Positions 17,585 to 26,545 of a DNA stretch of 64,000 bases are shown here, one piece after another. The DNA comes from Variovorax paradoxus EPS (GTDB lineage: Bacteria > Pseudomonadota > Gammaproteobacteria > Burkholderiales > Burkholderiaceae_C), in contig NC_014931.1 in assembly GCF_000184745.1 (NCBI RefSeq), forward strand, positions 2,604,001 to 2,668,000. The letters run 5' to 3'. The translations under genes were made by a program, and so were the position numbers. Each line of letters opens with the position of its first letter. Within the stretch, counting starts at the first letter, position 1. The notes below the pieces were generated by a model. The model searched no databases, was not told where the DNA came from, and saw nothing but the letters and a program-made list of their open reading frames with translations.

Positions 17585-18589
17585 ATGAAAAGCTTCTTGC
17601 CGTGGCGCCGGGCGGGCGTCCTGCTGATGGCACTGGGTGGCGTCGCCGCGAGCGCGGTCGCCCAGGCGCAGGTGCTGCAAATGAAATGGGGCCATGTCTT
17701 CGAGCCCGGCAGCATCTTTCACCAGCAGGCGGAGCTGGCGGCACGCAAGATCGGCGAGCAGTCCGAGGGCAAGATCAAGATCGAGGTGGTGCCGTCGTCC
17801 AAGCTGGGGCAGGAGGGCGACTTCGCCCTGATGCTCGCCAACGATTCCATGCAGATCGCCTACGTCGGGCAGGCCACGCTGGCCGATGTGTATCCGCCGC
17901 TGCGCCTCGGGAGTTACCCCTTCGCCTTCAAGGACCTCGCCCACATGCGCAAGTACCTCGCGAGCCCGCTGCTCGCGGAGCTGATGAAGGGCTACGACGA
18001 GAAGAGCGGCAACCACATGGTCGCCCCGGTGTACTACGGCGCGCGGCAGGTGACGTCGAGCAAGCCGTTGCAGAAGCCCGAGGACTTTCGCGACCTTCGC
18101 CTGTACGTGCCCGACGCCTCGGCCTACCAGCTCTTCGCCACCGCGCTCGATGCCAAGCCCATCACGCTGCCCTTCATGAGCCTCTACGGCTCGCTGAAGA
18201 AGGGCGAGGTCGAAGCGCAGGAGAACCCGCTCGGCACGGTGAAGGACAAACGCCTCTACGAGGTGCAGAAATACGTGCAGTTGACCGGGCACATCTACGA
18301 CACGCTGGGCATCGTCATCGGCAAGGCCGCGTGGGCGAAGCTCACGCCGGCGCAGCAGGCGATGGTCGAGAAGACGTTGATGGAAACCGCCAAGTGGACC
18401 AACGTCGGCGTGATCGCCGGCGAGCTCGAAGACGAGCAGTTCCTGCGCGGCAAGGGCATGACGGTCTCGCCGGTCAACCGGCAGGCGTTCCTCGAGCGCA
18501 TCGCCAGGCGCGCCACGCCCGAGCAGTTCGGCGCGCGGCCAGGCGATTACGCGAAGCTGCAAGCGCTCGGCGGCATCGGCGCGAACTGA
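17585..18589 (+). CDS. dctP: TRAP transporter substrate-binding protein, DctP family (orphan)
   Basis: 334 residues with GAGGGAGAG just before the ATG. Signal peptide residues 1-29 (cleavage after AVAQAQ). The mature part has the DctP pattern: LKWGH-like entry (MKWGHVFEPGS), GKIKIEVVPSSKLGQEGD, the carboxylate-binding Arg region near LRLYVPDAS, and NPLGTVKDKRLYEVQKYV near 220. Function: periplasmic capture of a dicarboxylate or related acid for a DctQM permease. No dctQ or dctM lies nearby, so the permease must be elsewhere. Confidence 0.88.
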   Translation: MKSFLPWRRAGVLLMALGGVAASAVAQAQVLQMKWGHVFEPGSIFHQQAELAARKIGEQSEGKIKIEVVPSSKLGQEGDFALMLANDSMQIAYVGQATLADVYPPLRLGSYPFAFKDLAHMRKYLASPLLAELMKGYDEKSGNHMVAPVYYGARQVTSSKPLQKPEDFRDLRLYVPDASAYQLFATALDAKPITLPFMSLYGSLKKGEVEAQENPLGTVKDKRLYEVQKYVQLTGHIYDTLGIVIGKAAWAKLTPAQQAMVEKTLMETAKWTNVGVIAGELEDEQFLRGKGMTVSPVNRQAFLERIARRATPEQFGARPGDYAKLQALGGIGAN

Positions 18590-18754
18590 TCGGCCATCAG
18601 AGCCGGCGCAGAACGCCAAGGGTGTGCGGCACGACCGGCAAGCGGCTGCGCCGGCTGCCGCCGATGCTCGACGACCTGCTGGAGAGGTGACCCCCTCAGG
18701 GAAGGTCTGAACGGGTTACCAACCATGCGGGGCCGAGCCCGCCCAGGTCACGGG

Positions 18755-19138
18755 TCAAGGCGCCACGTGGGTGTGAAAGATCTTGCTGACCACCGTCCAT
18801 TTGCCTTCGACTTTCAGAAGGTGAAAGAAGTCGGTAAAGCAAAAGCCCGAGACGTCGTTGGTGTCGATGCGCGCGCTTGCAGCGGTGCCGACGATGTCGA
18901 CCCTGACGATGGCACCTTGGGCTTCGGGCGACGGGCGAAATCCGCTGTCGATGCCGTCGAACAAGGCTTGGATCGCGCCGCCGGCCAGCTTGCCGTCGCC
19001 ATCGACGCTGAACATCGTCGCCTTGTCACTGAAGGCCGGCTTCATGATGCTGCTCTTGGCCTGCTTGCAGCCTTCGTTGTACTTGTTCAGCACTTCGACA
19101 ATGGATTGGTATTCCGGTACGTAGGTGGGTTTGCTCAT
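18755..19138 (-). CDS. NTF2-like family protein (putative lumazine-binding type)
   Basis: 127 residues. The order of helices and strands (YQSIVEVLNKYNEGCKQA, then SDKATMFSVDGDGKLAGG, GTAASARIDTNDVSGFCFTD, and VEGKWTVVSKIFHTHV at the end) matches the cone-shaped SnoaL/NTF2-like fold, in particular the Lumazine_bd_2 group. Members bind small hydrophobic ligands or act as isomerases; no specific role can be given. GGAAG precedes the ATG by seven bases. The next gene downstream in its direction is far, so it is probably monocistronic. Confidence 0.75.
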   Translation of the reverse strand: MSKPTYVPEYQSIVEVLNKYNEGCKQAKSSIMKPAFSDKATMFSVDGDGKLAGGAIQALFDGIDSGFRPSPEAQGAIVRVDIVGTAASARIDTNDVSGFCFTDFFHLLKVEGKWTVVSKIFHTHVAP

Positions 19139-19237
19139 GGGGTCACTTCCGGTCGTTGAAAGGAGTTTTTGGAAAGCTGAAAAAAGCCGGGATGGATGGA
19201 TGAATCGCCTGGCGCACGAAGCGAGCGGTGCTGCTCA

Positions 19238-20149
19238 CTACCGCACTTCGTACGCTTCCATCGGCTTGTCGGTCGGATTCGCCCAGGCTGCTTTGGTTAT
19301 TTCCGTCGCAGGCAATCCGACGATGGCGTTCTGAGGCGGGATCGGCTTCATGAACCATTTGTCGTAGATGCGTGCGACCTCGCCGCTTCTCGCCATAGCC
19401 TCGATGCTTTGATCGACGGCTTTCTTGAAAGCGCTATCGCCCTTGGGCAACATGATTGCAATGGGCTCGGTGCTCAGGATCTGGTCGAGCAACCTGTATT
19501 GAGCGGGTTCCTTGCTCTTGGATATCAGCGTCGCGAGGATCTGCCCATCCGCGACAAACGCGTCGGCCCGGCCGGTCTCCAACAACAGAAATCCTTCACT
19601 GTTGTCCTTGGCCATCAACTCGGTCGCGTCGCTCTTGAGCTTTCGCAGCAACTGGACCGATGTGCTTCCGGACGTGGCGGCGGCTGTCTTGCCGGCAAGC
19701 TGGGTCGTCGACTTGATGGGCGAGTTGGCTTTGACTGCGATGCGAACCCCCTCGACATAGAGCGTAGGCGCGAAGGCAACTTCTTTTTGCCGTGCGGCGT
19801 TGTTGGTCGTCGTGCCGCATTCGATATCGACTGTTCCGTTCTGGACAAGCGGTATGCGGTTCTGCGGAGTCACCAACTGGTATCGCACTTCCAGCTTGTC
19901 GAGCTGCGCCGACTTCTTGATGTCGGCAATGACGCGTTCGCAGATTTCGACATGGAAGCCGGTGTATTTGCCGGGACCCGTGGTGAACGAAATCGCGCCG
20001 GAACCATCGCGCACACCCATCGTGATCACACCGGTGTCCTTGAGCTTCTTCAAGGTATCCGCCTCGGCGGCAGCCGAGGCGCAGAACACTACCAAGGCAC
20101 TGGCTACCGCCGCGTTGAGCAGGCTTTGAGTCTTCATGAGCATCCTCAT
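19238..20149 (-). CDS. Amino acid ABC transporter substrate-binding protein (glutamate/aspartate GltI type)
   Basis: 303 residues. The ATG at MRMLMKTQ overlaps the stop of the upstream VOC gene as ATGA, which decides the start over the internal Met codons. Signal peptide to about residue 28 (ASAAAEA). Mature SBP family 3 features: [33 protein letters not shown] and [20 protein letters not shown] near residue 105, characteristic of GltI. It should bind Glu, Asp or a close analogue in the periplasm. No permease or ATPase gene is adjacent, which is unusual for this family. The coupling to a VOC enzyme suggests the ligand may be a degradation substrate rather than a common amino acid (inference). 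Confidence 0.85.
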   Translation of the reverse strand: MRMLMKTQSLLNAAVASALVVFCASAAAEADTLKKLKDTGVITMGVRDGSGAISFTTGPGKYTGFHVEICERVIADIKKSAQLDKLEVRYQLVTPQNRIPLVQNGTVDIECGTTTNNAARQKEVAFAPTLYVEGVRIAVKANSPIKSTTQLAGKTAAATSGSTSVQLLRKLKSDATELMAKDNSEGFLLLETGRADAFVADGQILATLISKSKEPAQYRLLDQILSTEPIAIMLPKGDSAFKKAVDQSIEAMARSGEVARIYDKWFMKPIPPQNAIVGLPATEITKAAWANPTDKPMEAYEVR

Positions 20150-20577
20150 TTCGCAAAGAGCGAGCTCAGGTCCGCGAAAGACTTCATCTCGATGGCATTG
20201 CCCGAGGGGTCCAGGAAAAACATCGTGGCCTGCTCTCCAGGCTCGCCCTTGAACCGGATGTAGGGCTCGATCACGAATGCGGTCTTTTGCGCGACCAACT
20301 TGTCAGCCATGGCCTGCCATTTGTCCATGGGCACGATTGCGCCGAAATGACGAACGGGCACCTGATGGCCGTCGACGGCACTGCTGCTTTTGTGGCCGCA
20401 CTCGTCGGGCGCCAGATGCGCAACGATCTGGTGGCCATAGAAATCGAAATCGACCCACTCCGGAGCGCTTCGGCCTTCGGGACACTCCAGCAGGTCGCCG
20501 TAAAAGGCTCTGGCCTCGGCAATGTCCCGCACCGGGAAAGCGAGATGGAATGGAATGCGTTGCGCTGCTTCGATCAT
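20146..20577 (-). CDS. VOC family (glyoxalase/dioxygenase superfamily) protein
   Basis: 143 residues from [18 protein letters not shown]. Two beta-alpha-beta-beta-beta modules are visible: [20 protein letters not shown] with metal-ligand His, and [20 protein letters not shown], followed by [15 protein letters not shown] with the Glu metal ligand. Metal ligands of the superfamily are therefore intact. Reaction unknown (glyoxalase-, dioxygenase- or resistance-type). It is the first gene of a two-gene unit: its TGA overlaps the ATG of the binding protein by four bases. Confidence 0.82.
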   Translation of the reverse strand: MIEAAQRIPFHLAFPVRDIAEARAFYGDLLECPEGRSAPEWVDFDFYGHQIVAHLAPDECGHKSSSAVDGHQVPVRHFGAIVPMDKWQAMADKLVAQKTAFVIEPYIRFKGEPGEQATMFFLDPSGNAIEMKSFADLSSLFAK

Positions 20578-20739
20578 GGTGCGTCGTGGAATTTGAAGTT
20601 GGAATGACGCAACTTTAAGAACGAAGATGCATAACCGAAAGCGATATATATCTTCGCTGAGCCCCACTATTCGTGATGTTTTTTTGCAGCGGTGCGTGCG
20701 TAGGAGCCGGCCAACGCCGGCTGCAAGCGAAGCCCGGCG

Positions 20740-22149
20740 TCAGGCTTCGAAGGCGGGGAGCAGGGCGCGCGACAGGTCGGCAACCAGCGCTTCGCGCTGC
20801 GGCGATGGGCGCCAGAAGCTGCGCGTCGCAACGCCGGTCGATTCCCACTCCGGGTGGTTGCGCGCGGGTTGCGCGCCGCGCACCGCGGCGGCCGCGGCGC
20901 GCGTGGGCGCATCGCCATCCTCCGGCGTCTCCGCGCTGATGCGCTGCGTCGCCGCATGGCCGCGTTGCTCCAGCGCCTGCGTGAGCTTGAGCTGCCAGGC
21001 AACCAGCGTGAAGAGCACGCCGTCTTCCACGGTGACCTCGTGCACGTCGCGCAGCTTGTTGGCGAGCTTGCGGCCGAGCGGTCCCCAGCCTTGCGACACC
21101 GCGCCGCCGATGGCGCCGCCCAATGCCGCGCCCGCGCCGAGCGAGAGGCCCGCCACGGCGAGGTCGGCCACCACGCCCACGGCAGCGCCGATGACGGCGC
21201 CCTTGCCGAGGCGCAGGCCCGCATCTTTCATCGCTTCGGGGCTGAAGAAGTCGAGCGTCCAGCGGCCTTCGATCGCCTGCAGCGGCGCCTCGTCGGCATC
21301 GCCCTGGCGAAAACCATAGAGCGCGAGCAGGTCGTCGGTGCAGCGCTGGGCCTTGTCGAACACGGTCTTGCGAAGGGCCGCGACGAGCGCTTCGCGCCGC
21401 GCCGTGTCGGCGAATTCGGTGGCCGACACGGTGCGGCGAGTTGCGGCCGCATCGACCAGCAACCCGGCGATGCGCGTGCAGGCGGAGCGGCGGCGCTCGG
21501 CAGCTTCGGTGTCGAGGAAATCGGCCACGCCGCGCAACTGGTCGCGGCGGTCGCGCAGCAGCGTGGCTAGGTCGTTGTAGAGGTCGCGCTCGGCACCGAC
21601 AAAAGGCGCGGCGGCATCGAAGCGCACCTGCACATGCAGGCCGTAGGCCGACAGCAGCTCTTTCCAGGCGGGTTCGCGGCTGGCCGCATCGCGCACGAAG
21701 TTCAGCACCGGCAGCACGGGGCGGGCGCAGGAGTTGAGCAGTTCGATCTCGTCGCGGAATTTCGGCAGCACCGGCTCGCGCACGTCGATCACCAGGAAGG
21801 CCGCGTCGATGTCGAGCATGGTGCGCAGCACCTTGGCCTCCTGCTCGAACACGCCGTGGGCTTCGGGGCCTTGCAGGAACTGGCGGATGCGTTCGGGCGG
21901 CGTGGCTCCTGCGTCGAAGCCCGCAAGGTGCTCGCGCAGGGCCACCGCGTCTTCGAGGCCGGGCGTGTCGAAGAAGCGCACGGCGGCCTCTCCGTTTACC
22001 TCGAGGTCGGCCGATTCGACATGGCGCGTGGTGCCGGGGCGCTGCGACACCTCGCCGAAGCTGACGCGCCGCGTGAGCGTGCGCAGCAGCGAGGTCTTGC
22101 CCGCGTTGGTGTGGCCGACGACGGCGATGCGGATGGCTTCTTGCGTCAT
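20740..22149 (-). CDS. GTPase with DUF3482 domain
   Basis: 469 residues. N-terminal Era/HflX-like G domain: Walker A GHTNAGKTS (12-20), G2 Thr in GTTRHVES, G3 DTPG (61-64), and an atypical G4 (NFVRD in place of NKxD) near 153. The C-terminal DUF3482 half includes a glycine-zipper stretch near 320-365 (GAVIGAAVGVVADLAVAG and GAGAALGGAIGGAVSQGWG) that could insert in or pack against membrane. Its ATG overlaps the stop of the DUF2868 gene as ATGA. This DUF2868-DUF3482 pair is conserved across Burkholderiales and Pseudomonas; its cellular role is not established. Confidence 0.88.
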   Translation of the reverse strand: MTQEAIRIAVVGHTNAGKTSLLRTLTRRVSFGEVSQRPGTTRHVESADLEVNGEAAVRFFDTPGLEDAVALREHLAGFDAGATPPERIRQFLQGPEAHGVFEQEAKVLRTMLDIDAAFLVIDVREPVLPKFRDEIELLNSCARPVLPVLNFVRDAASREPAWKELLSAYGLHVQVRFDAAAPFVGAERDLYNDLATLLRDRRDQLRGVADFLDTEAAERRRSACTRIAGLLVDAAATRRTVSATEFADTARREALVAALRKTVFDKAQRCTDDLLALYGFRQGDADEAPLQAIEGRWTLDFFSPEAMKDAGLRLGKGAVIGAAVGVVADLAVAGLSLGAGAALGGAIGGAVSQGWGPLGRKLANKLRDVHEVTVEDGVLFTLVAWQLKLTQALEQRGHAATQRISAETPEDGDAPTRAAAAAVRGAQPARNHPEWESTGVATRSFWRPSPQREALVADLSRALLPAFEA

Positions 22150-23549
22150 GGGGCGCTGAGTCCTTGCAAGGCGGTGTCGAGCCGGTCGCTGGCCGTGATG
22201 CGTTCGAGGCCGGTGTCGCGCAGCCAGTCGATCCAGCGGCCGGCTGCGCCTGCGCCGTTTGCATCGGCCAGCCAGAGCCGGCATTCGCCGCAATGCGCGA
22301 GCACTTCGCGGAGGAACCGTTCAGTGCCGCGGTCGGGGCTCGATGCGGCGTGGCACACCAGCAGCACGGCGCGCGGGCGGGCTTGTGCGAGTTGGTCGAG
22401 CAGTGTGCGGCGGGCGGGGGCGCTGCCGTCGATGCGCAGCACCTGTGCGGCATCGGCGAGCAGATCGACGGGCAGGGCGGTAGGCGGCCACGGCATGTCG
22501 GGCGGCAGTTCGAAGCCGATGACGAAGAGCGCATCCTGCAGTTCGGAAGGCGCCAGCCGGGCGGGCGCGGCGCCGCGCGTGCGTCCCGGGTCGGCATCGA
22601 CGATGGCGGCCGGCGCCAGCGCGGCGAAGCGCGCGAGCAGCTTGCGGTAGTACGGCTCGCTCCAGTCGGGCTGCAGCGCCTTGCGGCGGCTGCGCCAGAC
22701 AGCGGCGCTCAACAACACCAGCGCAAGGCGCGGCAGCAGACCGTAGACGACGATGCAGCCGGTCAGCCACATTGCCCAGGTGCGCTGGCCCGCGGCGCCC
22801 GGCGCGGCGGAGAGAACCGTGGCCGCATCGGGCACCGGAAAGCCCAGTTGCGAAGGCGCCCAGCCCAGCACCTGCACCGCGCGCACGAAGAAGGCCGGAT
22901 CGAGGATCGTCGTCTCCCAGTTCAGCGTGTAGCTGCGGAAGGCCAGCGCGAACAGCATCGCGGCCAGCACCACCGCGAACGACAGCGACCAGATGCCATG
23001 GCTCACGAGCCCGAAGGCCCAGGGCAGCAGCCGGGCGCGGGTCAGCAGCCCCGTGGTTGCGCGCAGCAGCAGCGGTGCCTGTCCGCGCTTGCCGCCCGCC
23101 ACGCGCGCGGTGAGCGACAGCCAGATCCAGCCGAGCGAGGCGGTGCCGAACGACCCCGCCGGCAGCCACAGGCCGATGAGCCAGAGCAGCAGCGTGAGCG
23201 CGTGCAGGCCCAGCAGGCTCACGAGCGCGACGATCACGTTGATGTGCCGCTCGCCGCCGCCGACCACGTTGCCCGCGAGGCCCAGCCCCGCCACGACGAT
23301 CAGCGCCACGAGCCCGAGCAGCACCCAGGGTGCCCACTGGCGGGCGCGTGTCATTTCAGATGGAAGTCCGATGCGTTCGCCCAGGTGCAGCGCGCGTTCG
23401 GTGATGCGGGCGTGGCCGTCGCTTGCACGCGAGGCAGCGATGCGCAGGGCCTGCGCGTCGTCGAGCGGACCGGTCTCTTCGGTCCATCGGATCGCCTCGG
23501 TGATCACCGCATCCGGAAAGGCAGGTTCGCGCAACGCGGTGTTGGTCAA
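22146..23549 (-). CDS. DUF2868 domain-containing membrane protein
   Basis: 467 residues. A soluble N-terminal region (1-65: AIRWTEETGPLDDAQALRIA) precedes several membrane helices between about 70 and 285 (WVLLGLVALIVVAGLGLAG, LLGLHALTLLLWLIGLWLP, LSFAVVLAAMLFALAF), followed by a soluble C-terminus of about 180 residues. It matches the DUF2868 family and is translationally coupled to the DUF3482 GTPase. The pair looks like a membrane protein with a dedicated GTPase. No catalytic motif is recognised in this subunit. Confidence 0.85.
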   Translation of the reverse strand: MTNTALREPAFPDAVITEAIRWTEETGPLDDAQALRIAASRASDGHARITERALHLGERIGLPSEMTRARQWAPWVLLGLVALIVVAGLGLAGNVVGGGERHINVIVALVSLLGLHALTLLLWLIGLWLPAGSFGTASLGWIWLSLTARVAGGKRGQAPLLLRATTGLLTRARLLPWAFGLVSHGIWSLSFAVVLAAMLFALAFRSYTLNWETTILDPAFFVRAVQVLGWAPSQLGFPVPDAATVLSAAPGAAGQRTWAMWLTGCIVVYGLLPRLALVLLSAAVWRSRRKALQPDWSEPYYRKLLARFAALAPAAIVDADPGRTRGAAPARLAPSELQDALFVIGFELPPDMPWPPTALPVDLLADAAQVLRIDGSAPARRTLLDQLAQARPRAVLLVCHAASSPDRGTERFLREVLAHCGECRLWLADANGAGAAGRWIDWLRDTGLERITASDRLDTALQGLSAP

Positions 23550-23631
23550 CAGGGGCCCTTTGCTGGTCGTGCCCTGCGGAGTGCCGGGGCGCGGGAATTA
23601 TGCCCGCCGCCCTGTGAGCGCCCATGAGAAA

Positions 23632-23651
23632 CGGGGCCGCATGCGGCCCCG
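23632..23651. terminator. Perfect 20-base palindromic hairpin
   Basis: Arm CGGGGCCGCA is followed at once by its complement, extended on both sides by GAGAA/TTCTC with one bulged base. Read on the minus strand it lies after the 24-residue peptide gene and is followed by TTTCTC, so a Rho-independent terminator for that small transcript is plausible. Confidence 0.5.
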
Positions 23652-23691
23652 TTCTCCACGGGTTGTCAGGTCGAAAAAGCGCGGCGCGTTC

Positions 23692-23766
23692 TCAGCGCAA
23701 GCCGAAGAACGACAGCACGGCAACAACGACCACGACCAGACCGACGATGTAGATGATGGAATTCAC
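23692..23766 (-). CDS. 24-residue single-pass membrane peptide
   Basis: GTG start preceded by GAGGAG with about seven bases between, a near-optimal ribosome site. The product NSIIYIVGLVVVVVAVLSF followed by FGLR is almost entirely one transmembrane helix with a basic C-terminal Arg. Very short proteins of this kind (SIIYIVGLVVxxxxxLxFFGLR) are, to my recollection, widespread in Proteobacteria; the function is unknown, possibly a stress-related membrane modulator. Its own promoter would lie in the 220-base gap before tssE, and a hairpin follows its stop. Too short for usual gene finders. Confidence 0.7.
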   Translation of the reverse strand: MNSIIYIVGLVVVVVAVLSFFGLR

Positions 23767-23989
23767 GCGAGGGCTCCTCGTTGATTGGGATGAATCAAGG
23801 ATGGGACTTCGGCGCGATGGGTGATGTCGGCGAGGGGCGGCCTGTCCTGTAGGACTCGCAAAGCGCGCCGCTGACGACAAATCCCCGCTTTGCGCGGCTT
23901 TGTCAGCGCGTGCGGGCAGATGTGACCATTGTTTGCAATGCGCCGTCCGCATCCACGCAAGACTCTGGCCCTTCCAGAAAGGCCCAGCC

Positions 23990-24580
23990 ATGCGACCTGC
24001 CGAGCAGTCTTCTCCCTTCACCGGCTCCCATCCCGCACACCCCGGGGCCCGCTCCCTCCGGCCGGCCGATGCCCCGGCGGCGCATCCCAATGCGCAATTG
24101 CTCCCCACGCTGTTCGACCGCCTGCGCGACGAGGCCCCGAGCCGCACCAGCGAGCTGCCCTCCGAGTACGCCGTCACGCCCGCGCAGATGCGCGACATCG
24201 TGCAGCGCGACCTGGCCTACCTGCTCAACACCACCAACGCCGAAGACCTGATCGACCGCTCGCGGCATGCCGAAGCGGCGTCCTCAACCATCAACTTCGG
24301 TGTGCCGCCGCTGGCGGGCAGCTACCTGTCGGAGCGCCGGTGGGCGGACATCGAACGCATCATCCGCCGCGCCATCCAGGACTACGAGCCGCGCCTGATT
24401 CCCGAGACGGTGACGGTCGTGCCGCTGATGAAGGAGGGCGGCGCGGCGGGTGAATACAACGTGCTGCTGTTCGAGATTCGGGCGCTGATTCACCTTCGGC
24501 CATATCCGCTGGCCTTCACCGTGCAGAGCGCGGTCGATCTGGAGACCAACCGCATGCGCGTGATCTCTTCGGCGCGGTGA
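23990..24580 (+). CDS. tssE: Type VI secretion baseplate subunit TssE (gp25-like lysozyme-fold)
   Basis: 196 residues. The gp25/W domain covers about 75-190: LAYLLNTTNAEDLIDRSR, then STINFGVPPLAG and AIQDYEPRLIPETVTV, the conserved EPR motif that gp25 uses in the baseplate wedge. The first 65 residues are a Pro/Ala-rich extension (HPAHPGARSLRPADAPAAHP) beyond the usual TssE length. TssE joins TssF, TssG and TssK in the baseplate at the cytoplasmic face. It is followed by tssF, as in complete clusters, but no other T6SS gene is present upstream or downstream here. Confidence 0.9.
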   Translation: MRPAEQSSPFTGSHPAHPGARSLRPADAPAAHPNAQLLPTLFDRLRDEAPSRTSELPSEYAVTPAQMRDIVQRDLAYLLNTTNAEDLIDRSRHAEAASSTINFGVPPLAGSYLSERRWADIERIIRRAIQDYEPRLIPETVTVVPLMKEGGAAGEYNVLLFEIRALIHLRPYPLAFTVQSAVDLETNRMRVISSAR

Positions 24581-24643
24581 GCCTTCATCACCACAGCACA
24601 CCGCACAACCACCAACAATTTCATTCAGGGAGAACACATCGAC

Positions 24644-26524
24644 ATGGACCCGCAACTGCTCGACTACTACAACAAGGAACTGGTCTACATGCGCGAGGCC
24701 GCTAGCGAGTTCGCTGCCTCGCACCCCAAGATCGCGAAGCGCCTGGGCATGCACGGCATCGAGGTGGCCGACCCGTATGTGGAGCGGCTGATCGAGTCGT
24801 TCAGTTTTCTCTCGGCGCGCATGCAGATCAAGCTGGACGCGGAGTTCCCGCGCTTCACGCAGCGGCTGCTCGAAGTGCTGTACCCCAACTACCTGAGTCC
24901 CACGCCGTCGATGGCGGTGGCGCAATTGCACCCCAGCGTGAAGGAGGGCGACTTCACGCGCGGCTTCGTGGTGCCGCGCGGCACGGCCTTCCATGCGCGC
25001 GTGCCGGCGGGCGAGGAAACGCCGTGCGAGTTCCGCTCCAGCCAGGACGTGACGCTGTGGCCCATCGAGATCGTCGATGCCAAGCTCACCGGCGCGCCGC
25101 CCGACATCCCCGCGCTGGAGCGCTACCTGCCGCCGCACGTGCAGGTGACGGGCGCGCTGCGTTTGCGCTTGCGCACGGTGGGCGAGATGGGCTTCGGCGC
25201 GCTGGTCGGGCTCGACCGGCTGCCGATCTACCTGCGTGGCAACGAGCATGTGGCTTCGCATCTGTTCGAGCTGCTGCACACCTCGGCGGTCGCCACCTTC
25301 GTCGGCGAACCGGGCAAGCTGATGGAGCGGCCGCATGTGGTGACCGACGGGGCGCTGGTGCACGAAGGACTCGCGCCGGGGCAGGGGCTGCTGCCGCTGG
25401 CGTGGAACACCTTTCACGGCCACAACCTGCTGCACGAATACTTCGCGTGCCCCGAGCGCTTCTATTTCTTCACGCTGACCCAGCTGGCGCCGGGGCTTGC
25501 GCGGGCGCAGGGCAAGGAGATCGAGATCCTCGTCCTGTTGAGCAAGCCGCCGAGGTCGCTGGGTGCCCTGGTCGACGCCGGGCAGTTCGCGCTCTTCAGC
25601 ACGCCGGTCGTCAACCTCTTCGAGCGGCGCACCGACCGCGTCGAACTCAATGCGGCGCAGCCTGAGTTCCACCTGGTGCCCGACCGCTCGCGGCCGCTCG
25701 ATTTCGAGGTCTATTCGGTCCAGCGCATCGCGGGCCAGCAGGCGCAGACCACGGCCGAGCTGGAGTTCCGCCCGCTCTACCAGACGCTCAATGAAGACGA
25801 AGGCAACCACGGCCGCTACTTCTCGGTGCGCCGCGAGCAGCGGCTCGCCTCCGACACATCGCGCAAGTACGGGACGCGCACGCCGTACATCGGCACCGAG
25901 GTGTTTCTTTCGCTGGTCGACCAGCACGAGGCGCCGTATCCGGAGAGCTTGCGCTACCTGTCGGTGAAGGCGATGCTCACGAACCGCGACCTGCCGTGCC
26001 TGGTGCCGCGCAACGGTCATTCGGATCTCGCGGTGTCCGATTCGATCCCGGTGTCTGCGGTGGGCCTGATCCGCCCGCCGAGCATTCCGAAGTCGCCCTT
26101 CGCGCAGCGCGAAATCGCGTGGCGGCTGATTCGCCAACTCGGCTTCAACCACCTGCCGCTGGCCGACATGCCGCACCGCGAAGGCGCGCAGGCTTTGCGC
26201 GACATGCTGCGGCTGTTCGTGTCGGCCGACAGCGACGTGCTTCGCCGGCAGATCGACAGCCTCGTGGGCTCGCGCATCGAGCCGGTGACGCGGCGCCTGC
26301 CGGGCTCGGGGCCGTTGATCTACGGGCGCGGCGTGCAGTGCACCTTGAGCGTGGACGAAGAAGGCTTCTCGGGCACGAGCCCATATCTGCTGGGGCTGGT
26401 GCTGGAGCACTACCTCGCGCGGCACGTGAGCATCAACGTGTTCACGCAGACGACGCTCGAATCGATGCAGCGCGGCACGGTGGCCAAGTGGCCCGTGCGC
26501 ATGGGCGGGCGTGGGATCGTCTGA
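24644..26524 (+). CDS. tssF: Type VI secretion baseplate subunit TssF (VasA)
   Basis: 626 residues, full length for the family. It begins MDPQLLDYYNKELVYMREAA, the diagnostic TssF N-terminus, and includes FAASHPKIAKRLGM, RLIESFSFLSARMQIKLDAE and the C-terminal RHVSINVFTQTTLESMQRG. TssF forms the baseplate wedge with TssG and TssE (phage gp6 analogue). GGGAGAA lies ahead of the ATG and the gene follows tssE by 63 bases. In normal clusters tssG would overlap or follow at once; here the gene is followed by a REP-like hairpin and a TetR gene on the other strand. Confidence 0.93.
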   Translation: MDPQLLDYYNKELVYMREAASEFAASHPKIAKRLGMHGIEVADPYVERLIESFSFLSARMQIKLDAEFPRFTQRLLEVLYPNYLSPTPSMAVAQLHPSVKEGDFTRGFVVPRGTAFHARVPAGEETPCEFRSSQDVTLWPIEIVDAKLTGAPPDIPALERYLPPHVQVTGALRLRLRTVGEMGFGALVGLDRLPIYLRGNEHVASHLFELLHTSAVATFVGEPGKLMERPHVVTDGALVHEGLAPGQGLLPLAWNTFHGHNLLHEYFACPERFYFFTLTQLAPGLARAQGKEIEILVLLSKPPRSLGALVDAGQFALFSTPVVNLFERRTDRVELNAAQPEFHLVPDRSRPLDFEVYSVQRIAGQQAQTTAELEFRPLYQTLNEDEGNHGRYFSVRREQRLASDTSRKYGTRTPYIGTEVFLSLVDQHEAPYPESLRYLSVKAMLTNRDLPCLVPRNGHSDLAVSDSIPVSAVGLIRPPSIPKSPFAQREIAWRLIRQLGFNHLPLADMPHREGAQALRDMLRLFVSADSDVLRRQIDSLVGSRIEPVTRRLPGSGPLIYGRGVQCTLSVDEEGFSGTSPYLLGLVLEHYLARHVSINVFTQTTLESMQRGTVAKWPVRMGGRGIV

Positions 26525-26545
26525 TACCGGTGCGTTCGAAAAGAT

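Noticed and set aside
20705..20722. AGCCGGC-CAAC-GCCGGCT hairpin as terminator of the DUF3482 gene
   Set aside because: No T-run follows on the minus strand; a generic GC hairpin.
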